Shown: positions 39,729 to 51,891, counted from the stretch's first letter. The stretch: 64,000 bases of DNA from Hymenolepis diminuta (GCA_900708905.1 CAADRB010000011.1:3529035-3593034), one strand, 5' to 3'. Made by a program: numbers and translations. Notes: generated by a model from the sequence alone, not told the origin.

Positions 39729-42700
39729 CTTGATTCGATCAATTTTTTGACGTCTGTGAATTGATTTAATACATATAAATAGTCCTGCACAACGTAAATT
39801 GTTGATGCTGTAAGAATAATGGCAATCAAATTGTAGGAGGATGCAACTCGGTTGTGCTGAATTTTTTCTAACGGGTGTCAGTAAACATCTAACTTTTTCT
39901 AATCAAAGGAACAGAGTTTGTGTCGAATGAAGAAATGTATTATTCAACAGTACTGAGAGAGAGAAGACGAGTTAAAGAATATGATCAGAGTTATAACGGA
40001 ACAGTGACTAACAAAAATCACTGATCGATATGAACAATATAATATTTCCATAAATTTTCTCACGGTAGGTCAGAGGGAATAAGTTCTGTGATCCCACAGA
40101 ACTTTTAAGAAATATGTATAAAGTACAATCTTCAATGTCTTTATGTCGCAACAATATTCGGAAAAGCAGATTTGAATACTAAAATACATATAGTAAAGTT
40201 ATTAAAATAAATGAATACTCTCAATATCTATTCCACCCTGCTCCATTTTAACTTAAATAAGAGAATTCAGATATGTAAATCTTACAAAGTTTATCTTAAT
40301 GCAATAGTCACTACGAGAGTATCTGAGTGTGGCCTTAAATCAAATATTTCTATCAAAAAACGGTCGTCTCTGAACGAGACTGGTTTTCACTGTGCTAATA
40401 CAGATATTGTGCACTAAGGAATATATCAATAGATGTTTGTTTCAATTATCTGGTTGAATTATAGGGGAATAGATCTATGGCATTATTTCTCATCATCTAT
40501 CCCAATGCATTTGAATGCATGAGATTTATACTTGTCTCTTCTTAGTAGGAATTCGAGCAGAGGGTGGTGAGTTTGAAAGATATTCGGTTTGATCGACTGA
40601 AGGAAGGTTTGTAGCAGTTATCACGGAGTAATAGTCGTGAAACCAAATACCGAATAAGTTAATACGTCGTCTAATGTTGTATTTTTGGCGAAATAAGGAC
40701 AGTATATCTCCTCTTCAAGTGGGCAGACGTTTGACGAATGGATATTGTTTACATTAATTATCTCATTATCAGTCGCGTGTAAGAGATATCGGAGAGTTTA
40801 TGACTGGTCTAATTGTCCTGTTCCTTCTTCCACGAAAGTGTTCAAAACGTGATGATCGAGAGGCAACTTGACCCATAGTAGCTTCGGCAAAGCTATGAAA
40901 AATTTCCACTACTCGTGGAAAATCGGCATTTTAGTGTGGCTTGTGACTTTCAGCCGTCTATATTATATTTATTGATGGAAGAGGGAAGTTTAATTTAAAG
41001 GTTTTGGATTCCTCAAGTAGTTAATTTGATATCTTTGTTTGATATATTTCGGGGCTTTTAGTTTGGTTGCAATATGGTTTCGAAGTCCCTAGAGAGGGTA
41101 TTGCACTGAATCCTGATATTTCACAAAGGTCCACAATTGAATATATTTTGCATTTCGCATCTCGGTTCAAATCAGAAGTGATTTCGAATCTTCCAACTTC
41201 GTACTTACTTTTTGGATCGCATATACTGTTCATAAAATTTCCCCCTCGTTTTAATAGCAATGAATAGATATTAGAGCTGCTATATACTTTATTTGGGTTA
41301 TGCCTCCGGATATTAGCCTTTAAAAATGTTGAAGTTATTAAAGATGCTGACAAATATATTTTAAATGTTTGATCCTGTTCATTAGAGCAATTTATTTATA
41401 AGGTGAGACTCTTTTTCTTATCCTAACCATCTTAAATTTAACCTCACCAAAAGATCGGAGTGAAGGAGAACAAGAGAACAATGAGAGTTCAACTTTATAC
41501 CATCCTATATCTTTTTTACAGTAAAATGTTGTCGTATAAATTGGAAAGAAAAGAAGAAGTACCTTTTAATAGTAAAGAAGCCATTTAAGGGCACAGAGGG
41601 AAAGTGTACGATGTGAGATCAATGTATATGACTTGTGTATGTTCTGTTCAGCCTACGGTGAGGACATTGTAAAAGTATTTGTGAAGGGAAAATTTTTGAT
41701 CTATTATAAATGTGCCAAGGATATGGTTCACATCACGAACACACATGTTTGCAAACTCTAGTTGTTTGCAGAATGAATTTTGAAAACTAAAGTACAACCA
41801 ACTTAATTATATGGAAAGAGTACGCCAAGACTTGAGATTTTGAATGGTCAAACCTCATCTAATTTAAATACTATTTCTTTTCTGATTTTCGCGTGATTAA
41901 AATTGGATTAAGTTGATGACTGAAATGAATATTAATTTTTTTATTCCAAATGAAACATCCTTAGACCATATCTCGTTTGTTGGAAATTTAAAAAACCCTA
42001 GTATAATAATCCCTTATAGTGAGTGACATTGTCTGATAAGACAGACAATAAATAACCATTTTTCTAGAAACATTAATCAATAGGAAATCTATTGGAAAAG
42101 GAAATCTAAAATAAGTAGATTTCATTCTACGCAGGATATTTACATCTGTCCAGACAGAATAAAATATAATGTACTCAGGGCCTAAAGGAAAAGCAGAATT
42201 TCCTTTTCGTAGAAAAGAATAAGTATCTTAATAGATATCCACTTTGTCCAGGTCCATCTTCAATTTCATACAAAAAATTCAAGAATTAATATTTGTGAAA
42301 GACCCTTCTCTTTCTAGGCAAAATGCTAGTAAATTTGTGCTTTGGAAAACGATATCATGCATTTAAACATTTCGGATGACTTAACGAGGGTTCAAATAGG
42401 AATATCTATCCAGGGATTAATAACTTATTTGAAAACAAGATTAAACAAGAAAAGCAGATAACCTAGTTACTGAAGAATTCTCTGACCTAACCTAATCCTT
42501 CCCCTCATCCTCTTCTTCTTAACCGAAATATCTTGATATCTTTATGCATACCACCAATATTAGTATTCATAGGACGAAGCATAGCATATCCTAGCTAATC
42601 CAATTTCCAGCTGACCCGTCGGAGTTGATTAGAGCAAGAGAGACTTAGACAGCTCTCATAAATATTTGTTATCTTCACCAGTCGAGTTGATGATATGGCC

Positions 42701-44910
42701 GTGGTGATCAGTCTGTGTCCCTGACCACTTATTTACATTCTTCAAATTCAAATCTGTCAATGAGAAAATACAATTATTAAACATTGTTAATTATTTTCCT
42801 TGACGAAGTTAATATTTATTTTATATTTTTTTGCATTTAAATAATTCTCAATTCTTATATCGTTTAAATGAACTAACTGAGTATTTATTGACGTGATCCA
42901 TATTCATAAGAATTTACTGTAACTGATTTTCGCTGAGAACCCACGTTTTTACCTTCTTCGAGCTGGACATCGGTGTTGCAGATCATAACACCACTCTATT
43001 AATGTAAATTTTGCCCTTTGTAAATAAAAAGTCAGTCCTCCGGATTCCTTATCTTCAGTCATCTCTGTTGCCAGTCATGAGTCTCGTATTTCCTCCAACA
43101 CCTCCAGGTCTGGATTATTTGCTAGAATCAATGTGGTTACTGAGAAGAACAGAAAAATGTTGAAATTTCTAGCTCATAAATTGGGCCAAACCGGAATAGA
43201 GGTCACGAAAAATTCCTGAGAAACCCGATTGCATAAACCTCCCAGATGATCACACAACAGAAAATACACTTGTCTGAATTCGGGTCAGCTGAATCAGTTA
43301 CAGTATGCAACACCATTTAAAGATTCGTAAAATAATGTTAGTTAGATATTACCGGACTAGACACAATATATGCAAGTATAACAGACTCGAAAAGAATTAA
43401 TACGGCATTCATTTATGCCCAAGTGATCGAAGAGTAGGTCAGTCACCTAAATTGGTCACAGCGAACAATGGCAGGATATTCACTAAAGTTATGTAAGCTA
43501 GCGTGTAAGGAAGAAATTGACCATGCAACCACTGTTCTTGTTTTTGCGCTGCCGGGTATTATTCAAAATTCAAAGCAGCTCAAGGAAATGGGGAGAAAAT
43601 GTTTGCATAAGTATAACTTTTGAACCTAACGTTGCAAATGAAGGGTGGAAATGAATGCCAAAAACAGAAAATGCAATCATAAAGTCTTGCAGAGCTCTTT
43701 CTTTAATGTACTAGAATGTGAAAAGTAAGCATCATATTGACAAATTTGTATTCTCGGCACGATCTTTTAAGTACATGGACTTGCTATTAATGCACGTTGA
43801 ATAAGTCATTAGAACTAACTGACAAACATTTGAATGCATTAGCTCGCAAACGATTTTTAAGCTCCTCTTATCTCTCAGCTGTTGTACTTCTTTCAAAATT
43901 GGCTAAAATGACACTTCAAGCGTTAGCAGGAAGTAAATATGTAATTTGTACGCTATTGTTAGAGAGTCCGTGTATCTAAGTGCATATATTCTCTTTTGAC
44001 ATTTCCTTCAAAATCCCATTTTTTACAAAAACGCGTTCAGTTGATACACGATATGCTGCTTTCCAAAAGGTCCAGATGTTCTAATTTTTTGGTATTCGTA
44101 TTTCATGGCGCTTATTCAATGTGAAATGATACCTACGTGAAAGTCACTCACATTCTGACGAATTTAGGGTTCATTTTTCTGAAAGTCAAATGATGACCAA
44201 TTCCCTTTTACGCGTGTTGCTTAAGTTGTTTGCTATGAATTTATATTAATCAGGTGCAATGTCGTTGACCTTGACCTTTCTGTGTGACCTTATTGCCCTC
44301 ATTAATGAAGGTGATGCACAAGATACGTCGAGGCTGTAATTTGTTATTTCATAAGCGTGTATTTCGGAAAGTATGCTGATAGTCAACATTTACAACCAAC
44401 TATTAAATCAAGTTTAAGATAACAAAATTATAACTTAATTTCTTGCAAATGAGGTGTCGCGCCTACCTCAGTATGAAGCCTACCCTATTCTCCCAGCGCT
44501 TACGTGTTCGTTTAAAATTTCATGCAATGCTTGGCTCTATCTAAAATCCGTGACTAAAATGACCGATCTCAATTTCTCAGAGGAGTTAGTTGACAAATGA
44601 CCAAGTATAAGGTTTTCCGTCAAATAAAGCTAATTTTGTTCTTCTTTAACCTCTACTCATCTTGCGATGGTCTTGCACAATGCAGCACTCAATGTTTCAT
44701 CAAGAAAGCACTGCAGTCTTTAGAGATGAAATGTGAGTCTGTATTTTGGAGAGCATATTTAACATAAAGGCTTCTGAATATGTGGAAAGTGTGGAGAAAC
44801 AACAGAACAATAACAAATGGCACTAAATCGTTCCATGTTTGAATTTTAGAGGAATCCAGAATGTGGATGATGAGTAGTCACATACGTATTTCCCTAAACA
44901 ACGGAACGCT
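39729..44910. other. Non-coding DNA up to the assembly gap
   Basis: No gene seen. Parts at 40.5-41.0 and 43.0-43.6 kb are somewhat richer in GC and may be decayed mobile-element DNA. A pair of adjacent perfect hairpins occurs at 40880-40921. The overlapping open frames on both strands near 41.0-41.35 kb have no recognisable motif. Confidence 0.45.
40880..40921. repeat. Two adjacent perfect hairpins
   Basis: TAGCTT-CGGCA-AAGCTA (6-bp stem, 5-nt loop) at 40880-40896 is followed after six bases by TTTCCAC-TACTC-GTGGAAA (7-bp stem, 5-nt loop) at 40903-40921. Whether the pair belongs to a transcript is unknown. Confidence 0.5.
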
Positions 44911-45811
44911 NNNNNNNNNNNNNNNNNNNNNNNNNNNNNNNNNNNNNNNNNNNNNNNNNNNNNNNNNNNNNNNNNNNNNNNNNNNNNNNNNNNNNNNNNN
45001 NNNNNNNNNNNNNNNNNNNNNNNNNNNNNNNNNNNNNNNNNNNNNNNNNNNNNNNNNNNNNNNNNNNNNNNNNNNNNNNNNNNNNNNNNNNNNNNNNNNN
45101 NNNNNNNNNNNNNNNNNNNNNNNNNNNNNNNNNNNNNNNNNNNNNNNNNNNNNNNNNNNNNNNNNNNNNNNNNNNNNNNNNNNNNNNNNNNNNNNNNNNN
45201 NNNNNNNNNNNNNNNNNNNNNNNNNNNNNNNNNNNNNNNNNNNNNNNNNNNNNNNNNNNNNNNNNNNNNNNNNNNNNNNNNNNNNNNNNNNNNNNNNNNN
45301 NNNNNNNNNNNNNNNNNNNNNNNNNNNNNNNNNNNNNNNNNNNNNNNNNNNNNNNNNNNNNNNNNNNNNNNNNNNNNNNNNNNNNNNNNNNNNNNNNNNN
45401 NNNNNNNNNNNNNNNNNNNNNNNNNNNNNNNNNNNNNNNNNNNNNNNNNNNNNNNNNNNNNNNNNNNNNNNNNNNNNNNNNNNNNNNNNNNNNNNNNNNN
45501 NNNNNNNNNNNNNNNNNNNNNNNNNNNNNNNNNNNNNNNNNNNNNNNNNNNNNNNNNNNNNNNNNNNNNNNNNNNNNNNNNNNNNNNNNNNNNNNNNNNN
45601 NNNNNNNNNNNNNNNNNNNNNNNNNNNNNNNNNNNNNNNNNNNNNNNNNNNNNNNNNNNNNNNNNNNNNNNNNNNNNNNNNNNNNNNNNNNNNNNNNNNN
45701 NNNNNNNNNNNNNNNNNNNNNNNNNNNNNNNNNNNNNNNNNNNNNNNNNNNNNNNNNNNNNNNNNNNNNNNNNNNNNNNNNNNNNNNNNNNNNNNNNNNN
45801 NNNNNNNNNNN
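44911..45811. other. Assembly gap (run of N)
   Basis: 901 unknown bases. Open frames running through the gap are artefacts of the Ns. The space is large enough to hold a small intronless gene. Confidence 1.
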
Positions 45812-46900
45812 TATATAAATATTTAAAATTATTTGCATTCACTAAATAAATAATGCGTTTCAGGATTAATTGTCCATAAGCGTGCCATTTTCTGTAAGAT
45901 CTAACTTTATTTTAACCTAGAATTTTATCAAATTGTAGGAACGATTGTCAACCTTAAATAGATATTGAAAATAATCAGGATAATTTTATATGTTACATTA
46001 ACCCTAACTTTATAAATTCCCTATTATGTTGTTATTAAATTGTAATATCTAAGAAAAGCCGGTAAGTTATAAACTGATGAGTAGTTACCAGCAAAATTTG
46101 GAAAAAGTAAGAATTTAAATTATTTAAAATAGACCATCCTAATCTTGTATTTAAAAACATTTTTAGGTAAAAATAGGAAAAAAACAATTACTCATTGCGC
46201 AGTTTTGTCATCTTCTTTATTTTTCTTTTAGATAAGCGCTACCGCTATGAATCATGAATTAATATGCGCTGCGTTGAGCATTGAATTTTTAATTGAAGAG
46301 CTTCCTTTAAATGGATATTAAATTATATTGATAAATAACTGCCATTCTTTATCGGTTTAACCTGTGCCGAAATTATGATTTATTCAACTATTTATTCTGA
46401 TTTTAACACATGTGTTTGATCAGTTAATAAAGAACAGTTATATGCTTATGACTTGTCGTTTATTAAATATTAAAATCAACATGTAATTTACTTATCAATA
46501 ATGCATAATCAGAATTAACTTTTTGTAAACATATATAAGTGCATTTCTTCAGAATTCTATGACGAAGAGCTAACTCCTCCGACAGTAGAATGCCTTTCGA
46601 GTATTTTAATAAATTTACTCGTTGTTTACGAGAAAAGAAGTAGACTAAAAATAAACTTTTTAGGCGTGGAAATATGGGTAATTGGGTATGACGAGTTAAA
46701 ATCACAATCCTGATAACGTTATTAAATGGACAATATTATCGGTAGAATTGATAATTAAATGGTCGATGTGATTTATTAAATAAATCGTTTATTCAGAAAG
46801 CAGAAGAGATAATACCTGTTGTCACACTTCATTGATGCTATTAAAATTAATGTACCGTTTTAGTTTGTTGTAATGACCTTGTTCAAGCGAATGTGTAGCG
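45812..46900. other. AT-rich DNA, no gene seen
   Basis: Between the gap and the snoRNA host gene I see no coding exon, no RNA gene and no repeat that I can match elsewhere in the window. The 3' end presumably holds the promoter of the snoRNA host gene. Confidence 0.5.
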
Positions 46901-47422
46901 TGCTAATAAAATGGCTGTCTTACCGTCGTGGGTAAGTGATGATGAAAGGCTGTTATGAAATGGGTTCTAAGGTGCACAAAGTGTCGACTCTTTGTAATCT
47001 TGCTCGTGTCTTTTGAGAATCAGATGCGGGTGTAAAAGCAAAGGCACATAGTAATGCTCTCTACTCACAGGTTCTGTGCAGAGTTTCCGAACCTAAAGAA
47101 AGGAGAGTGACACTTATGATACCAGTTGACTTGTGTACTTATTCCCATTGCATGCTTATGAATTTAGTAATCTGATACCCAAGTGTTGAGTCTGGCTGTC
47201 ATTTTCCTTTGCAGACGATGTTCCTTGATGGCCTTACGAAAAGGTAAGCTTGTGTACTTTGACAAGCACGTTTGCTCGCCAATGGAGACTTTTCTGTGAT
47301 TTAATACTTGTTAATAAAATTTCTTTGTTTCAGTGAAATTTATCTGTATCAAATCTATGTTACAATGAGCATGATACTGGAATAGGACGCGAACCGCAGT
47401 AGTTCTGTATTTGTACGGTAAG

Positions 47423-47490
47423 AAATCTCGTGATGAATTATGACAAGCATATGTCTGCTCTCTAATGAAAAAAAATTCTCCTGAAAGTTC
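47423..47490 (+). ncRNA. SNORD27: C/D-box snoRNA U27-like, copy 1
   Basis: Guides 2'-O-methylation of 18S rRNA in the nucleolus as part of a fibrillarin RNP. It has C box GTGATGA (47430-47436), guide GACAAGCATATG (47442-47453), D' box CTGC (47455), a possible C' TAATGA (47463) and D box CTGA (47481-47484). The 12-nt guide is perfectly complementary to CATATGCTTGTC near the 5' end of eukaryotic 18S rRNA. Counting five nucleotides upstream of D' selects the A equivalent to human A27, the known target of vertebrate U27 and yeast snR74. The D box lies 56 nt before the 3' splice site, the usual distance for intron-encoded C/D snoRNAs. The D' box departs from CTGA and the terminal stem is weak; exact ends are estimated. 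Confidence 0.85.
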
Positions 47491-47592
47491 GGATTTAACA
47501 GTATTTCACAGTTTGTAGATTGTTAAAAATAGAAAAACAGCTGCAGACAACTACCGGGTTTCAAATACCATGCATTAAAGTTCGAGGTTTGT

Positions 47593-47657
47593 TTTGAGTG
47601 ATGATTTATGACGAGCATATGTCTGGAATTTTGATGTCAAAAATTATTCTGATGTAA
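47593..47657 (+). ncRNA. SNORD27: C/D-box snoRNA U27-like, copy 2
   Basis: A second U27-like snoRNA in the next intron. C box GTGATGA (47598-47604), guide GACGAGCATATG (47610-47621), D' box CTGG (47623), C' box TGATGT (47632-47637), D box CTGA (47649-47652). Compared with copy 1 the guide has one A-to-G change, which still pairs with 18S rRNA as a G-U wobble, so the same A27-equivalent is targeted. Its C' box is better than that of copy 1. The D box ends 41 nt before the 3' splice site at 47693. The two copies share the C box-to-D' block but differ elsewhere, as expected for an old intron-to-intron duplication in which only functional boxes are kept. Exact ends are estimated. Confidence 0.85.
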
Positions 47658-47748
47658 TCACAAATTTTTAATGGGCTCTCTTATTATTTTCAGAGATTAT
47701 GCTACCAAGGTGGACGGGACTGCGGAAATTTGTTCTCGACATTAGGTT

Positions 47749-47754
47749 AATAAA
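47749..47754 (+). terminator. Poly(A) signal of the snoRNA host gene
   Basis: AATAAA in the last exon, about 55 nt after the last 3' splice site and followed by a G/T-rich stretch (GCGCGGTTGCGTGTATG). Confidence 0.6.
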
Positions 47755-48261
47755 TGCGCGGTTGCGTGTATGCTATTCTTTTTTGGGGAATATTTAAAAA
47801 CGAATAGTTGGGCGGTTGTTTTCTAGCGATTTGTATTATGTGATATCTGTAATTGGTGGCTACTCGGTATTCCATAAAGGTTTCTTGTTTGAGTTGTTTA
47901 TATTGATGGGGATAAAATGTCAGTTTTGGATGTCAATGTTCTGTGGATTTTGTTGGTGTTTCCGTCAAAGCGGTCGTTTAAGTACTCGTAGTGAAGAATG
48001 TCTCAGCAAAATCGCGCGTTGGAACTGGTCATTTTCGGCTTAGAGTTGGCGCGTAGGTTTAATATGTTGCTCTTTAAACAAGTGGAAATTAACGCTATCA
48101 TTTTATGAAAGGGTTTTTGACAAGACCGTGGACTGCCGCGTTCTCTTGTATTTGTTTCAACGATCGAACTTGCTGCGGAGTGTGGTTTTATTTACTGTTT
48201 GTTTATAATCTACCAATTACGTCTAGGATGTGAGTGAACGAAGAAGTGCTTTGCGGCTATT

Positions 48262-48365
48262 GGGGTAAGAGAAAGAATTGGGAGGAAGGCATCACTACTG
48301 ACCGAGGACAACCCGGGTCTTGATGAGCAACTGACAGTCTGGACAGGGGTATGAGTCAGCAGGTA
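48262..48365 (+). repeat. Dispersed repeat family B, copy 2
   Basis: Matches 9267-9400 in the same orientation: GGGGTAAGAG, GAATTGGGAGGAAGG, CATCACTACTGA, ACAACCCGGG, TTGATGAGCAACTGA and GTATGAGTCAGCAGGT. It is somewhat shorter than copy 1. Confidence 0.6.
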
Positions 48366-49699
48366 CCCAATAAATAGAGATAGAATGGGTCTGTGATTCA
48401 GAGTGCACGGGCGCTAGAGTCTTGGTTTTGAAGTCTGCTTTTTGGTTCTTTAATAGTTGCTAAGTGTTTCCTAAATTTAGTGATTTTGTCGTTTAAGGGG
48501 TCCATTTGGAACATATTAAGTGCGCGTCCTCCCCTTATCAGCCTTAGAAAGGCCACTAATCCCGTAAGGGGATTTCTAAGTCCAATTTGGTAGGACTCCT
48601 AAAATATCTTTACCGATTGGATAAGAGCTACTTTAAACCTTTGGACGTAAATACTTTGGGTAGAAGGATCTATTGCTTTGGTCTCCATTAGATTTTAAGA
48701 TTTCCGAAATGGCGCTAGCATGTATTAGAACTTTTTAATAACCCTTCTGTATATTTCTAAATTAGCATTAAGAATATTCCCTTTTTGTAATTAAACGCAG
48801 GAATAAGTAGTGACCAAGAGTCAATTTGTTTCATACATTCTCCAGATATACGTTTATCTATCTTAATTGATCTATGAAAGAATTCGGCTTATATTCTCAC
48901 GTCACCTTCAGGTTTTGTGATGTAGGACTTGATGAAACCCCTGTAACCCGTACATAACGCAGTGTATTTATGTTATAATCGGAAAATCATACCTCTGGCA
49001 CTATTACGTCGAATTTCTTATTCTCTGTGTGGAGAAACGAGCATTTTTTGGGTTAGGGGTGCTATTTTTCGTACTGTTAAAACCAATGTTTAATCGATCT
49101 AGGTCCTATTGATAGGATGGTGAACTATATGGAATTTGATGGGAGTCTACTTTAATCTGAATACAACTTGCCCTTTTCCTTATTCAGTTTAGACTCTTGG
49201 GTAATTACGGGGGAGAAGGTTTAAGGTTCTTTATAAGTTCTTTTCCAATAAAATTCCCTCTTTGATAAAGCCTTTGGGTAATTAAATAATCTGAGGGATC
49301 TAATAAGCTAAATGGTGCTAATATAAGAGAGCGCATCTAATTTCAGGAAATAGAACGTACCTCCTAAATCCATGGAGAGATTAGACTGAAAAAAAAAACT
49401 AGAAATAAAACGAAAATCCGTTTTTTCTTATATTATGATACACAAATTCTATTACGTTTTTAACTTCTGTTTGAAGTCGACTCTTCCGCAGCTTCACGCT
49501 CTTTTAGTTGCTTCAATTACGTCTACAATACAGATATACACCCACCTGTTTCTCGTACAAAAATCCATTTATGCGTCACTTCTACATTTCGGAAAAACAT
49601 CAACCGAGTGCTCGATCTTAATTCCCGCGTTGGAAAGAATGATTCCCGTAAGTAAACAAAAACCACTGACATGATTTCGGTTGTCCTGAGTATATGCTT

Positions 49700-49990
49700 A
49701 AGTCTACCCGATTACTACCCACAACAATACAAAAAACGCTCATTTTTAATCGTGGGGAGCAACGGAAGTTGGCTAACAAAGGCAGATAAATGAGGAGAAT
49801 TTACACGTTGTGAGCAACGTCAAGGTGTCATGAAGTTGAACTTCACAAGCTTTCTTCAGATTCGATTTTTACTAAATAGGTAGTTAACACCTCAACACCT
49901 TAAATCCCATGATTCGTATCCTGGATTGCAGCTAACACCAGTTTATGTTCAGTGCTTACTGACCGGTTTTTTAAACCTGACGGCCGATTT
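49700..49990 (+). repeat. Dispersed repeat family D, copy 5
   Basis: GATTACTACCCACAACAATAC, then ATTTTTAATCGTGGGGAGCAA, GGCTAACAAAGGCAG, GAGCAACGTCAAGGTGTCA and CTTCAGATTCG follow the block order of the copies at 20.0 and 20.4 kb. This is the GC-richest and perhaps youngest copy. Confidence 0.5.
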
Positions 49991-50602
49991 TGTCATAATA
50001 TATTCTTCCTTCCAATGGTTGAAAATGCAATATGATCCCACATGACTTTCATCGGCCCACAGTTTCAACGTAAAAAGAGGGTCGGATGGATCAAAACTTT
50101 AAAGTAGCAAAGCATCGCAAGCTTTGTTCATTTAAGATATTTATCCAATTTTTCAATCACAAATCTCCCTTTTGGTTGAGAACAAATGTGGCGTGGCGCC
50201 GTGAGCTCGAACTCAGTGATTACCGAATGAACTTCAACCCTGCCCCGCACTCTTCAACTACAAAAGCCGTCAACCACTTAGCCTGCAAAGTCCCCTAGTT
50301 GGAGGTAAAGTATGTATGTAATGAACAAAATTTGGCACTGAACCTTGATAAATACACCGAGACACGGTCAAAATCTGACTACATTGTAAATTTGCCATGC
50401 AATTACCGAACAGTTCTACAAAACAAGAACTGAGTCAGGCTAACCCACAATACAGCAAAATCTCCCATCAAAACGGGGAGAAAAACATTTGGTGAGAAGT
50501 ACTTCATTGGTAAATTATGTACACACTAAACAATGATAAAATCAAGGAAACATAACATTCACATGGAAATAATGGCAAAACAGGGAACGATGAATGACCA
50601 AC

Positions 50603-50947
<345 letters not shown>

Positions 50948-50953
50948 TTAGCT

Positions 50954-50961
50954 TTTATATA
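50954..50961 (-). promoter_or_regulatory. TATA box of histone H4
   Basis: TATATAAA on the - strand, 40 nt before the H4 ATG. An inverted CCAAT motif (CCAAT on the + strand at 50994-50998) lies about 35 nt further upstream. Confidence 0.75.
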
Positions 50962-51891
50962 AAGCAAATAGCATGTCGCCCTTTTTACAACAACCAATCA
51001 CATTAAAGCCTTTGTTTAATCAAATACATGAAGCAACTTTTTATTTAATAAATAAAATAAGTTTTTATCCAGATGCAGACATGTTTTATAGCTCAAAAAT
51101 ATTTTATGATATTGAGAAGGATTATAATATATTTATTTTACTTCGAAAGAGGATAATCTAGTCAATATGTATTTAACATTAGGGGGTCCATATCATTTCA
51201 ATTGGATACTTACATTCTAAAATGATAAAAGATACTTTAATTATATATAAGATATAAGATATACAAATATATCTTAACAGAACCTTTTTTCATCTACCTA
51301 TTTTTATTGGCCTTTCATATACTGAAATTTTACTAATATTATCACAGACCAACGGTAAATTAATGGCCTTGTTACTGAGATTTTCCATTGTAATTCAATT
51401 TTAATTCGGTCCCATTATTATAACTTTTGTTTATTTTTTAAACCATCCTGATCAGTTTAAAATGTGAATACTTATCACATCATATCATAAAATTTAAACC
51501 CAGCTCAGCTCATTAAAACAAATTACTATTACTTGAAAGTAAAAGCACGAAAAAATTAGATTAGGGCCATCTAAATTTACTTACATGCAGAGTTATTTGC
51601 ATTAATTCTGCTTTATTGATCTTTATCTTCATCGAATGTACAATACTGTGATAGAATTGGTCAAGAAGCAGTTTATTTCTCCCTACTTAAATGTGAGCAT
51701 TGAAATACTCTTCAAAAATTTGTATTTCTAAAAGAGTTTAGCAAAGTATAGAGATTACATACTAGCTCTAAGACAAATTTTGCCCGTACCTACTAAGCGC
51801 TAACATGCATAAATACCCAATCAGATTGCTGCTTCATCAGGTTACCACTTCAGCGAATGAGAGAGGAGAATTAGTTTGCTATTTTTATATT
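50962..51891. promoter_or_regulatory. Divergent H4/H2A intergenic region
   Basis: About 0.9 kb of very AT-rich DNA between the H4 and H2A core promoters, with no gene. CCAAT motifs sit near each end (50994 and 51817). The rest shows no recognisable element; an open frame at 50973-51161 is within chance length. Confidence 0.5.
51817..51821 (+). promoter_or_regulatory. CCAAT motif upstream of H2A
   Basis: CCAAT about 70 nt before the TATA box and 114 nt before the H2A start, followed by CAGATTG (a second, inverted half-match). Confidence 0.5.

Larger units (their letters stand above)
46901..47775 (+). ncRNA. Multi-exon snoRNA host gene (U27 type)
   Basis: A chain of short exons with consensus splice sites can be read on the + strand: exon 1 ends at 46931 (TGG|GTAAGT); exon 2 starts at 47071 after CTCACAG; exon 3 is 47215-47243 (TTTGCAG| and |GTAAGC); exon 4 is 47334-47417 (TTTCAG| and |GTAAGA); exon 5 is about 47541-47586 (AACAG| and |GTTTGT); the last exon starts at 47694 after TATTTTCAG. 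An AATAAA at 47749 marks the 3' end. The last two introns each contain a U27-like C/D snoRNA. The layout, short exons with little coding potential and a snoRNA per intron, is that of the vertebrate U22 host gene, whose introns also encode U27. A TAATAAAA sequence before the pyrimidine-rich GTCTTACC near 46916 may be the core promoter. The end of exon 2 and the gene start are the least certain parts. A short frame across exons 1-4 exists but is probably fortuitous. Confidence 0.6.
47776..50602. other. Non-coding DNA between host gene and histone H4
   Basis: No gene seen. It contains a family B repeat (48262-48365) and a family D repeat (about 49700-49990), which explain part of the more GC-rich sequence. 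The last 300 bases are the 3' flank of the H4 gene. Confidence 0.5.

Noticed and set aside
41021..41353. 110-codon frame on the - strand overlapping a 66-codon frame on the + strand
   Set aside because: No recognisable domain, no promoter or poly(A) context; length is borderline for chance.
44823..45842. Long open frames through the N run
   Set aside because: They exist only because Ns contain no stop codons.
46932..47070. snoRNA in the first intron of the host gene
   Set aside because: A TGATGATGA overlaps the splice donor and no CTGA follows; a possible H/ACA reading (ACA at 47046) lacks a convincing H box.
47110..47185. Another C/D snoRNA with ACACTT/AAGTGT terminal stem
   Set aside because: The C box would be ATGATAC, a poor match, and the guide before its CTGA has no rRNA complement that I recognise; it also overlaps proposed exon 2.
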